From the NCBI GenBank assembly GCA_016705335.1, contig JADIYN010000021.1:54419-118418 (forward strand): a DNA stretch of 64,000 nucleotides, written 5' to 3'. Shown in pieces: positions 1-9,038 of the stretch. The notes beneath the pieces are model-generated. The model did no database searches, had not been told where the DNA came from, and saw only the letters and a list, made by a program, of their open reading frames with translations. Each line of letters begins with the position of its first letter. Position 1 is the stretch's first letter. The DNA comes from Draconibacterium sp. (GTDB lineage Bacteria; Bacteroidota; Bacteroidia; Bacteroidales; Prolixibacteraceae). Position numbers and translations under genes: made by a program.

Positions 1-1
1 T

Positions 2-100
2 CCCGAATTTCTTAGCACTCACCCTTCAGATGAAACAAGAATAAGAAAGCTAAAACAATTTATGCCCGAAGCCATGAAATATTATAATGCTTCAAAATAA
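2..100 (+). CDS. C-terminal end of an M48-family metallopeptidase (partial)
   Basis: Only the last 32 codons are inside the window, read in frame from base 2 to a TAA at 98-100. The visible tail contains PEFLSTHPSDETRI and ends PEAMKYYNASK. The HPS(D/S)xTRI block followed by a leucine-rich stretch and P-A-x-x-Y is the typical C-terminal end of M48 (Ste24/LoiP-like) periplasmic or membrane-anchored zinc proteases. The zinc-binding HExxH lies upstream of the window and cannot be checked. Its nearness to envelope-stress genes fits an envelope quality-control protease, but that is inference. Confidence 0.7.
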   Translation, partial: PEFLSTHPSDETRIRKLKQFMPEAMKYYNASK

Positions 101-146
101 AAAGTAAAAAAGTTTGCCTGACAGAATTGGCAAATAAATACGATAA

Positions 147-184
147 TGTGTGAAAGATGTAAAACAAACAAGAAATTGTGTAAC
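147..184 (+). promoter_or_regulatory. Stress-regulon motif copy 1 (21-bp spaced TGTAA repeat)
   Basis: TGTGTGAAAGATGTAA is followed by GTGTAAC. The two TGTAA cores start at 158 and 179, exactly 21 bp apart. The motif lies about 75 bp upstream of the YtxH gene start. It is one of 11 copies in the window with identical spacing. Confidence 0.7.
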
Positions 185-255
185 ACATTTCTACAATGGA
201 AAGCTGACCTTTATATCAGTTAAAACAATCAGAAACAATTAAAAAAATAGAAATT

Positions 256-558
256 ATGAGTTCAGGAAAAGTAGTGTTGGGATTACTGGCTGGCGTTGCC
301 GCCGGTGCGTTGGCAGGCATATTGTTTGCCCCGGCAAAAGGTTCGAAAACAAGAAAAAGAATTTTACGGAAGGGTGAAGATTTAGTTGACGACTTAAAGG
401 ACAAATTTGATGATTTGCTCGAAGTCGTTACCAAAAAAGTGGAAAAAGTAAAAGAAGACGTTTCCGACTATGCTGAAAAAGTAAAAACTGAAGTTACTGA
501 TTTCGCAGAAAAGAAAATGGCTAAAACAGAAGAAGCTGTAAAAAGTGCAAAAAACTGA
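256..558 (+). CDS. YtxH domain-containing small stress protein
   Basis: The product is a 100-residue protein. It opens with a glycine/alanine-rich hydrophobic segment (about residues 5-27, GLLAGVAAGALAGILFAP), then AKGSKTRKRI and a long charged amphipathic helix rich in K, E, D and V up to the C-terminus. This is the layout of YtxH (Pfam PF12732) proteins: one membrane helix plus a cytoplasmic coiled tail. These are often induced by general stress, but their biochemical role is unknown. The ATG at 256 is preceded by AT-rich sequence and by motif copy 1, which suggests stress-regulon control. It is the first gene of the left-hand stress block, ahead of a holin-like protein and an AI-2E exporter. 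Confidence 0.8.
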   Translation: MSSGKVVLGLLAGVAAGALAGILFAPAKGSKTRKRILRKGEDLVDDLKDKFDDLLEVVTKKVEKVKEDVSDYAEKVKTEVTDFAEKKMAKTEEAVKSAKN

Positions 559-921
559 AGTGAAAGAATTTTCAGTTCAATGCTATAATATAAAACAGGA
601 ACAATAGAGAATTAGGTAAACAGAAACCTTGGAAACAATTTCCTGCGGCAAAAAGAAAAGGTCAACGATCAAATCGTTGTTCCTTTTCGAATGCCGAAAT
701 TTTCTGAAAGGTATAATATAAACGAACCTGAATGAAAGGAGAAGTTGAAACTTAAAATTCGAAATGAATCAGTAAGTTCTGATGAAGAGCTGTTTCTTTC
801 ACATTTAAAAAAATATTAATAGCCAACTGGCAACAAAAGGAAAACCCTTGTTTTCGTTAACAACAATAAACAGGGTAACCCGCATGAATTTGAGTTATCA
901 TTTTATAAAAACACTAATATC
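559..921. other. Intergenic region without a supported gene
   Basis: This 363-bp stretch is AT-rich and has no ORF with a recognisable product. A frame starting at a TTG near 744 and ending at a TAA near 820 encodes about 24 charged residues (RNESVSSDEELFLSHLKKY), but there is no ATG or other support. No copy of the 21-bp motif was found ahead of the gene at 922. Confidence 0.5.
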
Positions 922-1275
922 ATGGCTGAAGATATGGAGGAAATTGTGGATTCGATAGAAACTTTGCTGGAAAGTGTTTCTGATTATGGAAAAACAAGCT
1001 ATGACCTTGTAAAACTGCAGACAGTTTATAAAACTACTGATGTGGTTTCTTCTTTAATACCACACGCTATAGTTTTTATAATTTTAATGTCATTCCTGCT
1101 TTTTCTCAATTTAGGTGTGGCTTTTTGGTTGGGCGAAATCTTCGGGAATATGTTTTATGGGTTTTTTGTAGTTGCTGCATTTTATGGGATTGTTGGAATT
1201 GTAGTGCATTTCTTTATGCACGATAGTATTAAAAAGAAGATTATGGATTATATCATAAAACAGGCGCTAAAATAA
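922..1275 (+). CDS. Phage-holin-superfamily III / Holin-X-like membrane protein
   Basis: The product has 117 residues. An acidic helical N-terminus (residues 1-45) is followed by two transmembrane segments: about 49-72 (AIVFIILMSFLLFLNLGVAFWLG) and about 77-99. A short basic tail follows (KKKIMDYIIKQALK). This is the pattern of Pfam PF07332 (putative Actinobacterial holin-X), common beside YtxH genes in Bacteroidota. No prophage genes are nearby, so lysis is unlikely; these proteins are usually chromosomal and of unknown role. It is followed after 6 bp by the next gene, so 922-2775 reads as one operon (holin-like, hypothetical, AI-2E). Confidence 0.7.
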   Translation: MAEDMEEIVDSIETLLESVSDYGKTSYDLVKLQTVYKTTDVVSSLIPHAIVFIILMSFLLFLNLGVAFWLGEIFGNMFYGFFVVAAFYGIVGIVVHFFMHDSIKKKIMDYIIKQALK

Positions 1276-1281
1276 AATGCA

Positions 1282-1674
1282 ATGGAAAATATATCTTCCG
1301 CTTCAGAACTTCAGGATGCTATCCAATTATTGGAAGCAAAACAGACCGTCAGTTTGATGACAATGAAATCAAATTTTCGTAAAGCATACGAAAACTTAAA
1401 ACCAATTAATCTGATTGGAAATATTCTCGATGAAATAACGACTTCCCCTTTTCTTACAAATAATATTATTGATTCAGCAATTGGTTTAACTGCCGGTTAC
1501 ATTTCGAGAAAGGCAGTTGTAAAAGAATCAGATGGTATGCTCAGAAAACTTTTTGGCATTGTTTTGCAATTTGGTGTTACAAATCTTGTTGCTCAGAATC
1601 CTGAATCGGTTAAATCATTTGGTAAGTTTATTTTTCAACGTATTTTCCCTAAAAAAGGAATCGAATCTGAATAA
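1282..1674 (+). CDS. Conserved hypothetical protein of the YtxH/holin gene cluster
   Basis: The product has 130 residues. The N-terminus is helical and charged, with LQDAIQLLEAKQ and then KSNFRKAYENLKPINLIG. A middle region has alternating hydrophobic stretches (DSAIGLTAGYISRKAVV, then GIVLQFGVTNLVAQNP) that may be peripheral or weak membrane helices. It has no signal peptide and no known catalytic motif. I do not recognise a named domain. It lies between a holin-like gene (6 bp upstream) and an AI-2E gene (3 bp downstream), so co-transcription and a membrane-associated role are inferred from context only. Confidence 0.6.
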   Translation: MENISSASELQDAIQLLEAKQTVSLMTMKSNFRKAYENLKPINLIGNILDEITTSPFLTNNIIDSAIGLTAGYISRKAVVKESDGMLRKLFGIVLQFGVTNLVAQNPESVKSFGKFIFQRIFPKKGIESE

Positions 1675-1677
1675 ATC

Positions 1678-2775
1678 ATGATAAACAAAGAAGTACAGGT
1701 TCCCCTTTTTGCCAGATTCACGCTCATTCTTATCGGTTTATTTGTATTTTTCATCATACTGTATATCACCCGTTCTATTTTAATTCCACTCGTTTTTGCT
1801 ACAATTATTGCTATTGTTCTTCACCCCGCGGTAAACTGGTTAACCAGGTTGAAAATTAACAGGATCGTTGCCATTACCATTGTTTTTCTCATCGCTTCCA
1901 TTATACTTTGGGGTTTTGGCACTATAATAGTACGGCAGGTACAGCGGGTAAGTGAATCATGGCCCGTATTATCCGAAAAATTTAATTCGATATTTACCCA
2001 AAACATAGCCGATGCGTCTGTTCGTTATGATATTGACCCGCAAAAAATACATGATTGGATTGCTACTGCAAAAGCTGAACTTATTAGCCGGCAGCGAAGG
2101 ATTGGTCAAAGCCTCGTTGTGCTGGGAAACGGACTTGTTATTTTGTTTTTAATTCCTGTATATGTTTTTATGTTGTTGTTTTATCAACCCCTTTTACACG
2201 ATTTTATTTTCAAGCTTTTCAGCGAAAGTAATCAAGGCAGGGTGAGTAAAATGGTTACGCAGACAAAAATTGTAATTCAACGATACCTTGTAGGACTGGT
2301 TTTTGAGTTTATAATTGTGGCAACCTTAAATAGTACAGCACTGCTGATACTTGGAATTCCATACGCTATACTGCTTGGTATTATTGGTGCCCTGCTCAAT
2401 ATCATACCCTACATTGGAGGCATAATCAGCGTTGCAATTTACATGGTTGTTGCCCTGGTTACAAAATCACCGGATTACATGATCTATGTTTTGGGTGCAT
2501 ATTCAGTAATTCAATTTGTTGACAATAATTACATTATCCCAAAAATAGTTGCCTCAAAAGTGAAAATAAATGCGCTTTTTTCAATTATTGCGGTAATTGC
2601 CGGAAATGCTTTGTGGGGCATACCCGGTATGTTTCTTTCCATTCCGCTTCTTGCCATTGTGAAACTCATTTTCGATAATAATGAGTCGTTAAAACCCTGG
2701 GGATTTCTTTTAGGCGATACAATGCCTCCATTGATTAAAATTCCGCCAATTCTAAAAAAGCTAAACCTGAAATAA
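1678..2775 (+). CDS. AI-2E family transporter
   Basis: The product has 365 residues, the normal length for the AI-2E/PerM family (Pfam PF01594). There are hydrophobic segments near residues 12-50, 60-80, 145-170, 205-300 and 305-335, with a long soluble loop in between. The conserved C-terminal half has LGIPYAILLGIIGALLNIIPYIGG (shown in part) and later IPGMFLSIPLLAIVK, both family signatures. Members act as membrane exporters or secondary transporters; some are linked to autoinducer-2 or to Na+/H+ exchange, and the substrate here is unknown. It is the last gene of the 922-2775 operon. A second, frame-shifted AI-2E gene is at 59480. Confidence 0.85.
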   Translation: MINKEVQVPLFARFTLILIGLFVFFIILYITRSILIPLVFATIIAIVLHPAVNWLTRLKINRIVAITIVFLIASIILWGFGTIIVRQVQRVSESWPVLSEKFNSIFTQNIADASVRYDIDPQKIHDWIATAKAELISRQRRIGQSLVVLGNGLVILFLIPVYVFMLLFYQPLLHDFIFKLFSESNQGRVSKMVTQTKIVIQRYLVGLVFEFIIVATLNSTALLILGIPYAILLGIIGALLNIIPYIGGIISVAIYMVVALVTKSPDYMIYVLGAYSVIQFVDNNYIIPKIVASKVKINALFSIIAVIAGNALWGIPGMFLSIPLLAIVKLIFDNNESLKPWGFLLGDTMPPLIKIPPILKKLNLK

Positions 2776-2838
2776 ACTGAATTTCTCATTTGTCATCTGC
2801 CATTTGTTCCCTGTTTTCTTCTGTTTCCCTTTAAAAAC

Positions 2839-2876
2839 GTGTGAATGATGTAAATCATTTCTGAAAATATGTAACA
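2839..2876 (+). promoter_or_regulatory. Stress-regulon motif copy 2
   Basis: CGTGTGAATGATGTAA is followed by ATGTAAC, with TGTAA cores at 2849 and 2870 (21 bp apart). It sits about 70 bp upstream of the CsbD-like gene. Confidence 0.75.
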
Positions 2877-2940
2877 ATTCATCTTTTAATAACCTTGACC
2901 TTTACATTGCGATAATGCAGTCACTCTTAAAATTATAAGT

Positions 2941-3102
2941 ATGAACAAGAATGAAATAGAAGGAAAGTTGCATATACAAAAAGGCAAACTCAAACAAAAA
3001 TTTGCGACTTTAACTGAAAATGACCCGTTGTTTGCTGAAGGAAAAAAAGAAGAAATGCTCGGAAAGCGCCAAATAAAACTTGACGGAACAATAAAAGAAT
3101 AG
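2941..3102 (+). CDS. CsbD-family small stress protein
   Basis: The product has 53 residues, beginning MNKNEIEGKLHIQKGKLKQK and containing LTENDPLFAEGKKEEMLGK. This matches the CsbD (PF05532) layout of a hydrophilic helical pair with GK-x-x-x-x-KGK-x-K and a D-x-x-x-x-EGK-x-E-x-x-GK block. CsbD proteins are general-stress proteins with no known enzyme activity. The gene is monocistronic: it follows motif copy 2 by about 70 bp, and 190 bp separate it from the Mla genes. Confidence 0.8.
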   Translation: MNKNEIEGKLHIQKGKLKQKFATLTENDPLFAEGKKEEMLGKRQIKLDGTIKE

Positions 3103-3122
3103 AAAGATTATAACATAGCATT

Positions 3123-3235
3123 AATGTCGTTTAGTTAAGTAAATTTTGTAAGTCACATCTGTTTAACATTGCTACCCCGATAACCCCGATAGCTATCTGG
3201 GGGAGCACGTTAACAAATCAGCATTGCATTCAATC
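3123..3235. repeat. Lone end of a MITE-like element plus GC-rich hairpin
   Basis: AATGTCGTTTAGTTAAG at 3124-3140 is identical to the left terminal repeat of the complete MITE-like element at 60.6 kb. No matching right end was found nearby. Further right, CCCCGATAGCTATCTGGGG (about 3184-3202) can form a hairpin, and the flanking GTTTAAC and GTTAAC copies are partly inverted. This looks like a truncated or diverged copy. Confidence 0.45.
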
Positions 3236-3295
3236 TGTCAACATCTTTAAGACTTGACATCGTTAACGAAAGGACATGGACAAATCATTCAAAAT

Positions 3296-4142
3296 ATGGC
3301 GAATATCAAAAGCACAGTTATTGGAAAAAGAGTAAAACTGCCCGATTTAAAAAAGCATGTTATAAAGCTTAGTGAGAAGACTATCGAAAAAACCCAAAAA
3401 GCAAATAAATTCTTTTTGGCGGCAGGTGACTTTTTTTTATTTGTATTTATTACAACAAGAGAAACTTTTTCGCGCCAGTTCGAATTTAGGAATTCCTCCG
3501 TCAGTGTTATCAAATTGGAAATAAACCTTGCCGCTGATTTCATTAACCGGGCTAATTATGGGTTTGGTACTTACCATCCAATCGCGTCCTGTTTTAGTTG
3601 ATTTTGGCGCAGTTTCAATGCTTCCCGGAATGGTGGCTTTGTCAGTAATCCGTGAAATGGGGCCGGTAATTACTGCGTTAATCTGTGCCGGTAAAATTGG
3701 TTCGGGAATGGGCGCCGAACTGGGTTCGATGAAAGTTACAGAACAAATTGATGCCATGGAAGTTTCTTCCACCAATCCCATTCGTTTTCTTGTTGTTACC
3801 CGTGTTTTGGCAGCAACACTTATGATTCCCCTTCTTGTTTTATATGCGGATGCACTTGGAATCCTGGGAAGCTGGGGCGGTGCAAATATCAAGGGAAGTG
3901 TAACTTTCACACTGTTCTTTTCCCAGGCATTCAGGGTTGTCGATTTTATGGATCTTATTCCTGCCATTATTAAAACCTTCTTTTTTGGCGCAGTTATCGG
4001 TTTTGTTGGATGTTACATGGGTTACACTGCCGGGCGCGGCACCGAGAGCGTGGGTAAAGCAGCCAACTCGGCGGTGGTACTTTCATCGCTGCTTGTAATA
4101 ATTGTCGATTTAATTGCTGTGCAAATTACAGATATGCTTTAT
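3296..4142 (+). CDS. mlaE: MlaE-family ABC transporter permease (frameshift near 3490)
   Basis: Read from the ATG at 3296 with one frame change near 3490, this is a MlaE permease (PF02405). The N-terminal amphipathic part (about 65 residues) is followed by hydrophobic segments carrying SLTGLIMGLVLTIQSRP, MVALSVIREMGPVITALICAGKIG (part) and GAELGSMKVTEQIDAMEV, the hallmark MlaE block. It forms the membrane part of a lipid (phospholipid) transporter between inner and outer membrane. The order permease, ATPase, MCE protein is the standard mla-type order. The natural stop is absent: after ITDMLY the frame runs straight into the ATPase sequence. Confidence 0.8.
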
Positions 4143-4829
4143 CTCTCGTTACAGCTTTTCGAGGGCGAAAACCTTGTGGTGCTCGGAAAATCGGGATCTG
4201 GTAAATCTGTGCTCATTAAATGCATTGTCCGCCTGTTAAATCCCGACATGGGAACAATTACTGTTCTGGGAGAAAACATAAGTGAGATGCGCAGAAAGGA
4301 ACTGGCAACCTTAAGGGAAAAAGTGGGTTTTCTTTTTCAGAGCGGTGCGCTTTATGATTCAATGACAATCAAGGAAAATCTCGAATTCCCCTTAAAAAGA
4401 ATCCGGAAAAATCTTACAAGGAAAGAAATGGATGAAAAGATAAACGAGGTATTGGAAAACGTAGGACTTGCCGACACATTAAACAAAATGCCATCGGAAC
4501 TTTCGGGTGGAATGCGCAAACGGGCGAGCCTGGCGCGCACAATAGTTGTCGATCCGATGATAATGTTATACGACGAACCAACTACCGGGCTCGATCCGGT
4601 AACATCAGACGAAATAAGCTGGCTGATCAATGATGTGCAGGAAAAGTATAAAACTTCATCCATCATTATCACACACGACATAGAATGTGCCCGCGCCACT
4701 GCAGACAGGGTTATCATGCTAAAGGACGGAGAGGTTTATCTCGAAGGCGATATTGATGATTTTGAAAAATCGGCCGATCCGCTCATCAGGTCCTTTTTCA
4801 AAAAGCAAAAGAAAAATGAAAGAAAATAA
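4143..4829 (+). CDS. mlaF: MlaF-like ABC ATPase, fused in frame to the permease and lacking its first ~28 residues
   Basis: Walker A is GKSGSGKS, followed by a Q-loop region FLFQSGALYDSMT, the signature SGGMRKRASLAR, Walker B MLYDEPTTGLDP and a switch histidine in IIITHD. This is the Mla-type ATPase that powers lipid transfer. The first two beta strands and the aromatic A-loop expected before LQLFEGENLVVLGK are missing, and there is no start codon. Permease and ATPase share one open frame (3528-4829). This is either a real in-frame deletion/fusion or, more likely, a collapsed stretch in the assembly. The MCE gene follows 11 bp downstream. Confidence 0.8.
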   Translation, partial: LSLQLFEGENLVVLGKSGSGKSVLIKCIVRLLNPDMGTITVLGENISEMRRKELATLREKVGFLFQSGALYDSMTIKENLEFPLKRIRKNLTRKEMDEKINEVLENVGLADTLNKMPSELSGGMRKRASLARTIVVDPMIMLYDEPTTGLDPVTSDEISWLINDVQEKYKTSSIIITHDIECARATADRVIMLKDGEVYLEGDIDDFEKSADPLIRSFFKKQKKNERK

Positions 4830-4840
4830 AATACAACAAA

Positions 4841-5806
4841 ATGGATAATCATACACCAAAATTTAAAGCGCGCTTAGGAATGTTTATTGCCGGTGGAATT
4901 GCAGTTTTTGTGATTGCAATTTTCATTATTGGCAAGCAACAGAACCTGTTCGATCCTGTTTTTAAGATCTCAACCACTTTTTTAAACGTAAGTGGTTTGC
5001 AGGTGGGTAACAATGTCCGGTTCTCGGGAATTACTGTAGGCACAGTTGACAATATTACAATAATCAACGATTCAACGGTTCAGGTTGACCTGATGATAAA
5101 AAAATCGGTTCAGCAATTTATCAAGGCCGACAGCGAAGCAAGTATCGGTTCTGATGGAATTATTGGCGACAGGGTTGTAATTATTACGCAAGGAAGTTAC
5201 GATGGAGCTATGGCAAAAAACGGACAACATGTTTTTTCGAAAGAACCTGTTGAAACAGACGACATTATTGTGAGTTTGCAGGCAACTTCGCTTAATGCCG
5301 AAGTTATTACACTTCAGCTTGCCGAAATTATGACCAATATCAACAACGGACAGGGTACAATGGGTAGGTTAATACAGGATTCAGCCATTGCAGAAAACAT
5401 CAATCAGATAATTGCAAATTTTAAAAAGAGTTCTGAAGGATTGGATGAAACAATTGGAGCTACAAAAGAAAATGCGTTTGCTTTTATGAAGAGCCTGCAA
5501 AAAACTGTGGCAAAAACCGAAGTTGCTTCAAATCAACTGGGCGAAATAATGACAAAAATAAACAACGGAGAAGGTAATTTGGGCATATTAATTCAGGATA
5601 CTACCCTTGCCACCAACCTTGATATAACTGTTGTTAATCTGAAAGAAAGCAGTGAAGGACTGAATGAAAACATGGAGGCCCTGAAACATAATTTCCTTTT
5701 CAGAGGATATTTTAAAAGGAAGGCAAAAAAGGAAGCCGAAGAATTGCACATTGAAAAGGAACAACAAAACACACATGAAATAGAAAGTGGGGATGAAAGG
5801 AAGTAA
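4841..5806 (+). CDS. mlaD: MlaD-like MCE-domain lipid-binding protein
   Basis: The product has 321 residues. One N-terminal membrane anchor (about residues 12-32, GMFIAGGIAVFVIAIFIIG) is followed by the MCE domain (about 38-118), with FLNVSGLQVGNNVRFSGITV and IGSDGIIGDRVVII. The C-terminal half is helical, with two copies of a GEIMTxINNG/GxLIQD segment, typical of long MlaD/Mce proteins that form a helical needle. It delivers lipids in partnership with the MlaE/MlaF proteins encoded just upstream. The tail is highly charged (KRKAKKEAEE). Confidence 0.85.
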   Translation: MDNHTPKFKARLGMFIAGGIAVFVIAIFIIGKQQNLFDPVFKISTTFLNVSGLQVGNNVRFSGITVGTVDNITIINDSTVQVDLMIKKSVQQFIKADSEASIGSDGIIGDRVVIITQGSYDGAMAKNGQHVFSKEPVETDDIIVSLQATSLNAEVITLQLAEIMTNINNGQGTMGRLIQDSAIAENINQIIANFKKSSEGLDETIGATKENAFAFMKSLQKTVAKTEVASNQLGEIMTKINNGEGNLGILIQDTTLATNLDITVVNLKESSEGLNENMEALKHNFLFRGYFKRKAKKEAEELHIEKEQQNTHEIESGDERK

Positions 5807-5889
5807 ATCTGTATTACAGGATACTGGTTACAGGTTGCAGGAAGGGTGCAAGATACAAGTTGCCATATACAGGATACATACAGGTTGAA

Positions 5890-5952
5890 AGATGCATCCC
5901 GAAACCTCAACTTGAAACCCGAAACCCGAAACCCGAAACCTGCAACTTGCAC
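5890..5952. repeat. Short tandem CCGAAAC-type repeat
   Basis: The heptamer CGAAACC is repeated several times in a row (CCGAAACCTCAACTTGAAAC, then three CCCGAAA units, then CCTGCAACTTGCACC). Such GAAACC/CAACCT strings are common intergenic filler in Bacteroidota. No function is evident. Confidence 0.7.
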
Positions 5953-5987
5953 CCCGCAAATGGATTAATCAATAATGGCAGCAACAA

Positions 5988-7822
5988 ATGGATTTCAAAT
6001 GGCTCTATATACTAATTATAATTACAGGTTTAACAAGTGGAAATTCATTTGCACAGCAAAAACCTGCAAAAATAGATTCAACACAGATTTATGAAAGCAT
6101 TGAATCATTTTCAGTAAAAAGAAAATTCACCAAATTCATGTACGGACTTTTTTTTAAACCGGCTTCTCCTGCCACAAAAAAAGAAGCCAAAAAGAGAACC
6201 TATAAAAAACTCATACAAAAACCCTATTCCCTCGTTCGAAGGTAAAACCATCCGAAATATCAACATTGTTACACTCGATCCTTTTGGAAATTCTATTGGT
6301 GATTCTATTCATTCACAACAAAATTTTTTAACAAATTCAGGAAACAAAATACACCTTCAATCCCGCAACTTCACCATCCGAAATCTTTTACTCATTCGCA
6401 GAAATCAACAGTTCGATTCACTGCTTGTAAAAGAATCGGAACGACTTGTGCGCAGTATGAATTATGTAAACGACGTGTCATTTTTCGTCAAATCTGTTTC
6501 AGCAAACTTCGATTCGGTGGATATATTTATCCGTGAACTCGATAAATGGAGCATCATTCCCGGAGGTTCTTTTTCCAATTCGCGTTTAAATTTAAAAATC
6601 AGGGAAAACAATTTTATTGGCCTGGGTCACGAGTTTAAAAATACATTCACATGGAACCACGAAAAAGGAGTTTTTGCCTACAATACAAATTATTACATTC
6701 CTAATATCCGCAATACTTTTATTAACTCAACACTTAATTTTAATATCGACGAATTTGGAAATTCAGCCCGTAGTTTTGCCATCGACCGCCCGTTTTTTTC
6801 ACCCTTTGCAAAGTGGGCTGCAGGTGTAAGTTTTGCACAGTTTCAAAGAGATTCAGTTTACACAGGTGACTTTTTTCAATCGTTTCAGAAAATAAAATTC
6901 AATGTTCAGGATTACTGGGCAGGCAGCGCCATTCAGCTATTCAAAGGAAACACAGAGCAAAACCGAACAACAAATTTTATTTCCGCTGCAAGGTTTTTAC
7001 GTGTCAATTTTGTCGAAAAACCCGATGAAGTATATGATACAGCGCATTATTATGCCAGTGAAAACTTTTACATGGTGAGTTTTGGAATCTCATCCCGAAA
7101 ATACGTTCAGGATAAATACATTTTTAATTTCGGAATTACTGAAGATGTTCCTGTTGGCAAGGCTTTCAACCTTACCGGTGGTTATCAGCACAAAAACAAT
7201 ACAGGCAGGTTTTATGCTGGTGGGCGTGTATCTTTTGGCAATTACTTCCAATGGGGATATTTCAGTTCAAACGTCGAATACGGAACTTTTTTAATGAATC
7301 ACATTTCGAACAGGCAGTTTTTAAGGCGGGAGTGAACTATTTTACGGGACTTATTGAAGTCGGGAAATGGAAATTCAGACAATTTGTAAAACCGGAGTTT
7401 ACATTGGGTATAAATCCTCTTGTAACCGACAGTTTAACCATTAACGACAACGACGGAATCCCTGGGTTTTACAGTGTCGGACTTTCAGGAACCCGCCGCC
7501 TGTTGCTAACTTTGCAAACACAGTCATATGCACCCTGGAATTTTATAGGATTTCGTTTTGGCCCTCTTTTTAACATTACAATGGGCATGTTGGGCAACGA
7601 AGCTAATGGATTTAAACACAGTAAAGTTTACACGCAAATTGGTTTTGGTGTTTTGATAAAAAACCTCCACCTTGTAATGAATACATTTCAGGTGTCGCTG
7701 CTTTTTATCCTTCAATTCCGGGCAACGGAAACAATATTCTGAAAACAAACTCCTTTAAAACCACCGATTTTGGTTTCAGTGATTTTGAAATCGGGAAACC
7801 TGAAATTGTCAGGCTCAGATAG
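5988..7822 (+). CDS. Large outer-membrane beta-barrel protein with POTRA-like N-terminus (three frameshifts)
   Basis: A signal peptide is visible (MDFKWLYILIIITGLTSGNSFA, cleavage before QQ). After frame changes near 6235, 7310 and 7690 the frames join into about 610 residues. Residues around GKTIRNINIVTLDPFG, FTIRNLLLIR and NYVNDVSFFVKSV resemble POTRA-type strands. The rest alternates aromatic and polar residues as in a beta barrel, with FNFGITEDVPVGKAFNLTGG and GARRLL-like turns, ending in KPEIVRLR. BamA/TamA-like or a related two-part outer-membrane protein is the best guess; the exact family is not recognised. It follows the Mla-type transporter genes, consistent with an outer-membrane role. 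Confidence 0.55.
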
Positions 7823-7887
7823 AAATTGAGTAAATATCCGGTAACTCCCGATACCCCGAAATAAGGCTTCCTGTTAACAATTAAAAA

Positions 7888-8106
7888 TCATTCCGCAGGT
7901 TCAAAATTATCCTCGAAATATTGTTTGGATATTAGCCATTGGTCTTCATGGTTTTTAGGGTTTCTGGCAATCATATCGCCTATCTTTGGACTTCCGGCTT
8001 CTTTGTCGGCTTGTGATACTGACACTCTTTCTGATAATTGTTCACCTTCCTGATAAGGCCGCAGTTCCGCTATTTGCTTTCGTATATACTTTTTAAATGC
8101 TGACAT
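7888..8106 (-). CDS. Small hypothetical protein
   Basis: The product has 72 residues, is hydrophilic, and has no signal or membrane segment. The C-terminal part, GDMIARNPKNHEDQWLIS plus KQYFEDNFEP, resembles small PGDYG-like domains (a G-D-x-I-x-x-N-P turn followed by W-x-I/V-S-x-x-x-F-x-x-x-F). It is one of the few minus-strand genes. It is transcribed towards the outer-membrane gene, with a probable promoter in the 150 bp shared with the divergent reductase gene at 8257. Confidence 0.6.
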   Translation of the reverse strand: MSAFKKYIRKQIAELRPYQEGEQLSERVSVSQADKEAGSPKIGDMIARNPKNHEDQWLISKQYFEDNFEPAE

Positions 8107-8256
8107 AATAACTTAGTTTCAACTTTTCTTTTGAGTAATTTTTTCATTTTTGTAAAGGTAACATTTAAAAAAGTAGTGCAAATTTCCTGTTGCAGGCAAA
8201 GGGTAGGAGGTTGCGGGTTATTGCTTTTTTAAACAAAAAAAAACAAACGATGAACA

Positions 8257-8790
8257 ATGCGTAAATTATCAGTTTTTATAGCGACAAGCCTTGACGGTTA
8301 CATTGCAAAACCAAATGATGACCTTGGTTTTTTGAAATTAGTTGAAAAAGAGGGGGAAGATTATGGTTATGCCGAATTTAAAGCAAACATTGACACAATA
8401 ATTATTGGCAGAAAAACCTACGATTGGGTACAAAGGGAAATTGGCACTTCACATTACGACAACGGGGAAAGAAACGTGTATGTTATTACACGAACAGAAA
8501 GACAAAATGTGGGCAAAACAACATTCTACACCGGAAATATAACTGACCTTGTACAACAACTAAAAAGCGAAACCGGAAAGAATATCTATTGCGATGGTGG
8601 TGCAGAAATAGTAAACGAACTTTTGAAAAGCGACCTGATTGAAGAATTTATTATTTCAATTGTACCTGTATTGGTTGGCAATGGAACAAGACTTTTCAAA
8701 GACGGCAGACCCGAACAACTACTTGAACTTGTAAATTCAAAAACATTTGACACAGGACTAACACAACTGCATTACAAACGAAAGCGATAA
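8257..8790 (+). CDS. Dihydrofolate reductase family protein (RibD C-terminal-like)
   Basis: The product has 177 residues. It starts MRKLSVFIATSLDGYIAKPN, the conserved first strand of the RibD_C/DHFR-like fold, then has TIIIGRKTYDW (NADPH-binding turn), YVITRT, KNIYCDGGAEIVNELLKSDL and ISIVPVLVGNGTRLF. These are the classic motifs of Pfam PF01872 stand-alone reductases. Such proteins probably reduce a small metabolite with NADPH; the substrate is unknown. The gene stands alone with its own upstream region and may be accessory, because it lies next to the cassette array. Confidence 0.85.
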   Translation: MRKLSVFIATSLDGYIAKPNDDLGFLKLVEKEGEDYGYAEFKANIDTIIIGRKTYDWVQREIGTSHYDNGERNVYVITRTERQNVGKTTFYTGNITDLVQQLKSETGKNIYCDGGAEIVNELLKSDLIEEFIISIVPVLVGNGTRLFKDGRPEQLLELVNSKTFDTGLTQLHYKRKR

Positions 8791-9038
8791 TAACCTCCGA
8801 AGGATTTCATCTTTCCAAAAACATAGAATCCTTTTTTACCGAATCCTGCAACCTGTAACTTTTTTCTCCCTTCCTCCTTCATATTGAATATTTGTTTATT
8901 TTTAAACCGCTAATACCAAAAACAAAACAACTTGCTTAACAATTTTCTAATAAGCAAAACAGCTAAAAACGCTGCATCCATCAGCGACCACCTGCAAACC
9001 AGAAACAATTTAAAACGCTAACAAAAATATTTAGACAA

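Noticed and set aside
922..1275. Holin-like gene as a sign of a prophage
   Set aside because: No other phage gene is nearby; the Holin-X/superfamily III type is commonly chromosomal next to YtxH genes.
3437..3967. Minus-strand ORF of 176 codons over the permease gene
   Set aside because: Low-complexity serine/threonine/isoleucine text typical of the reverse strand of a membrane protein gene.
8930..9030. A left-most cassette crossover before the propeller gene at 9039
   Set aside because: No box complementary to the end of that gene (CCACCGAACGA or GCAGCTAAC) was found upstream; the left boundary of the array is left open.
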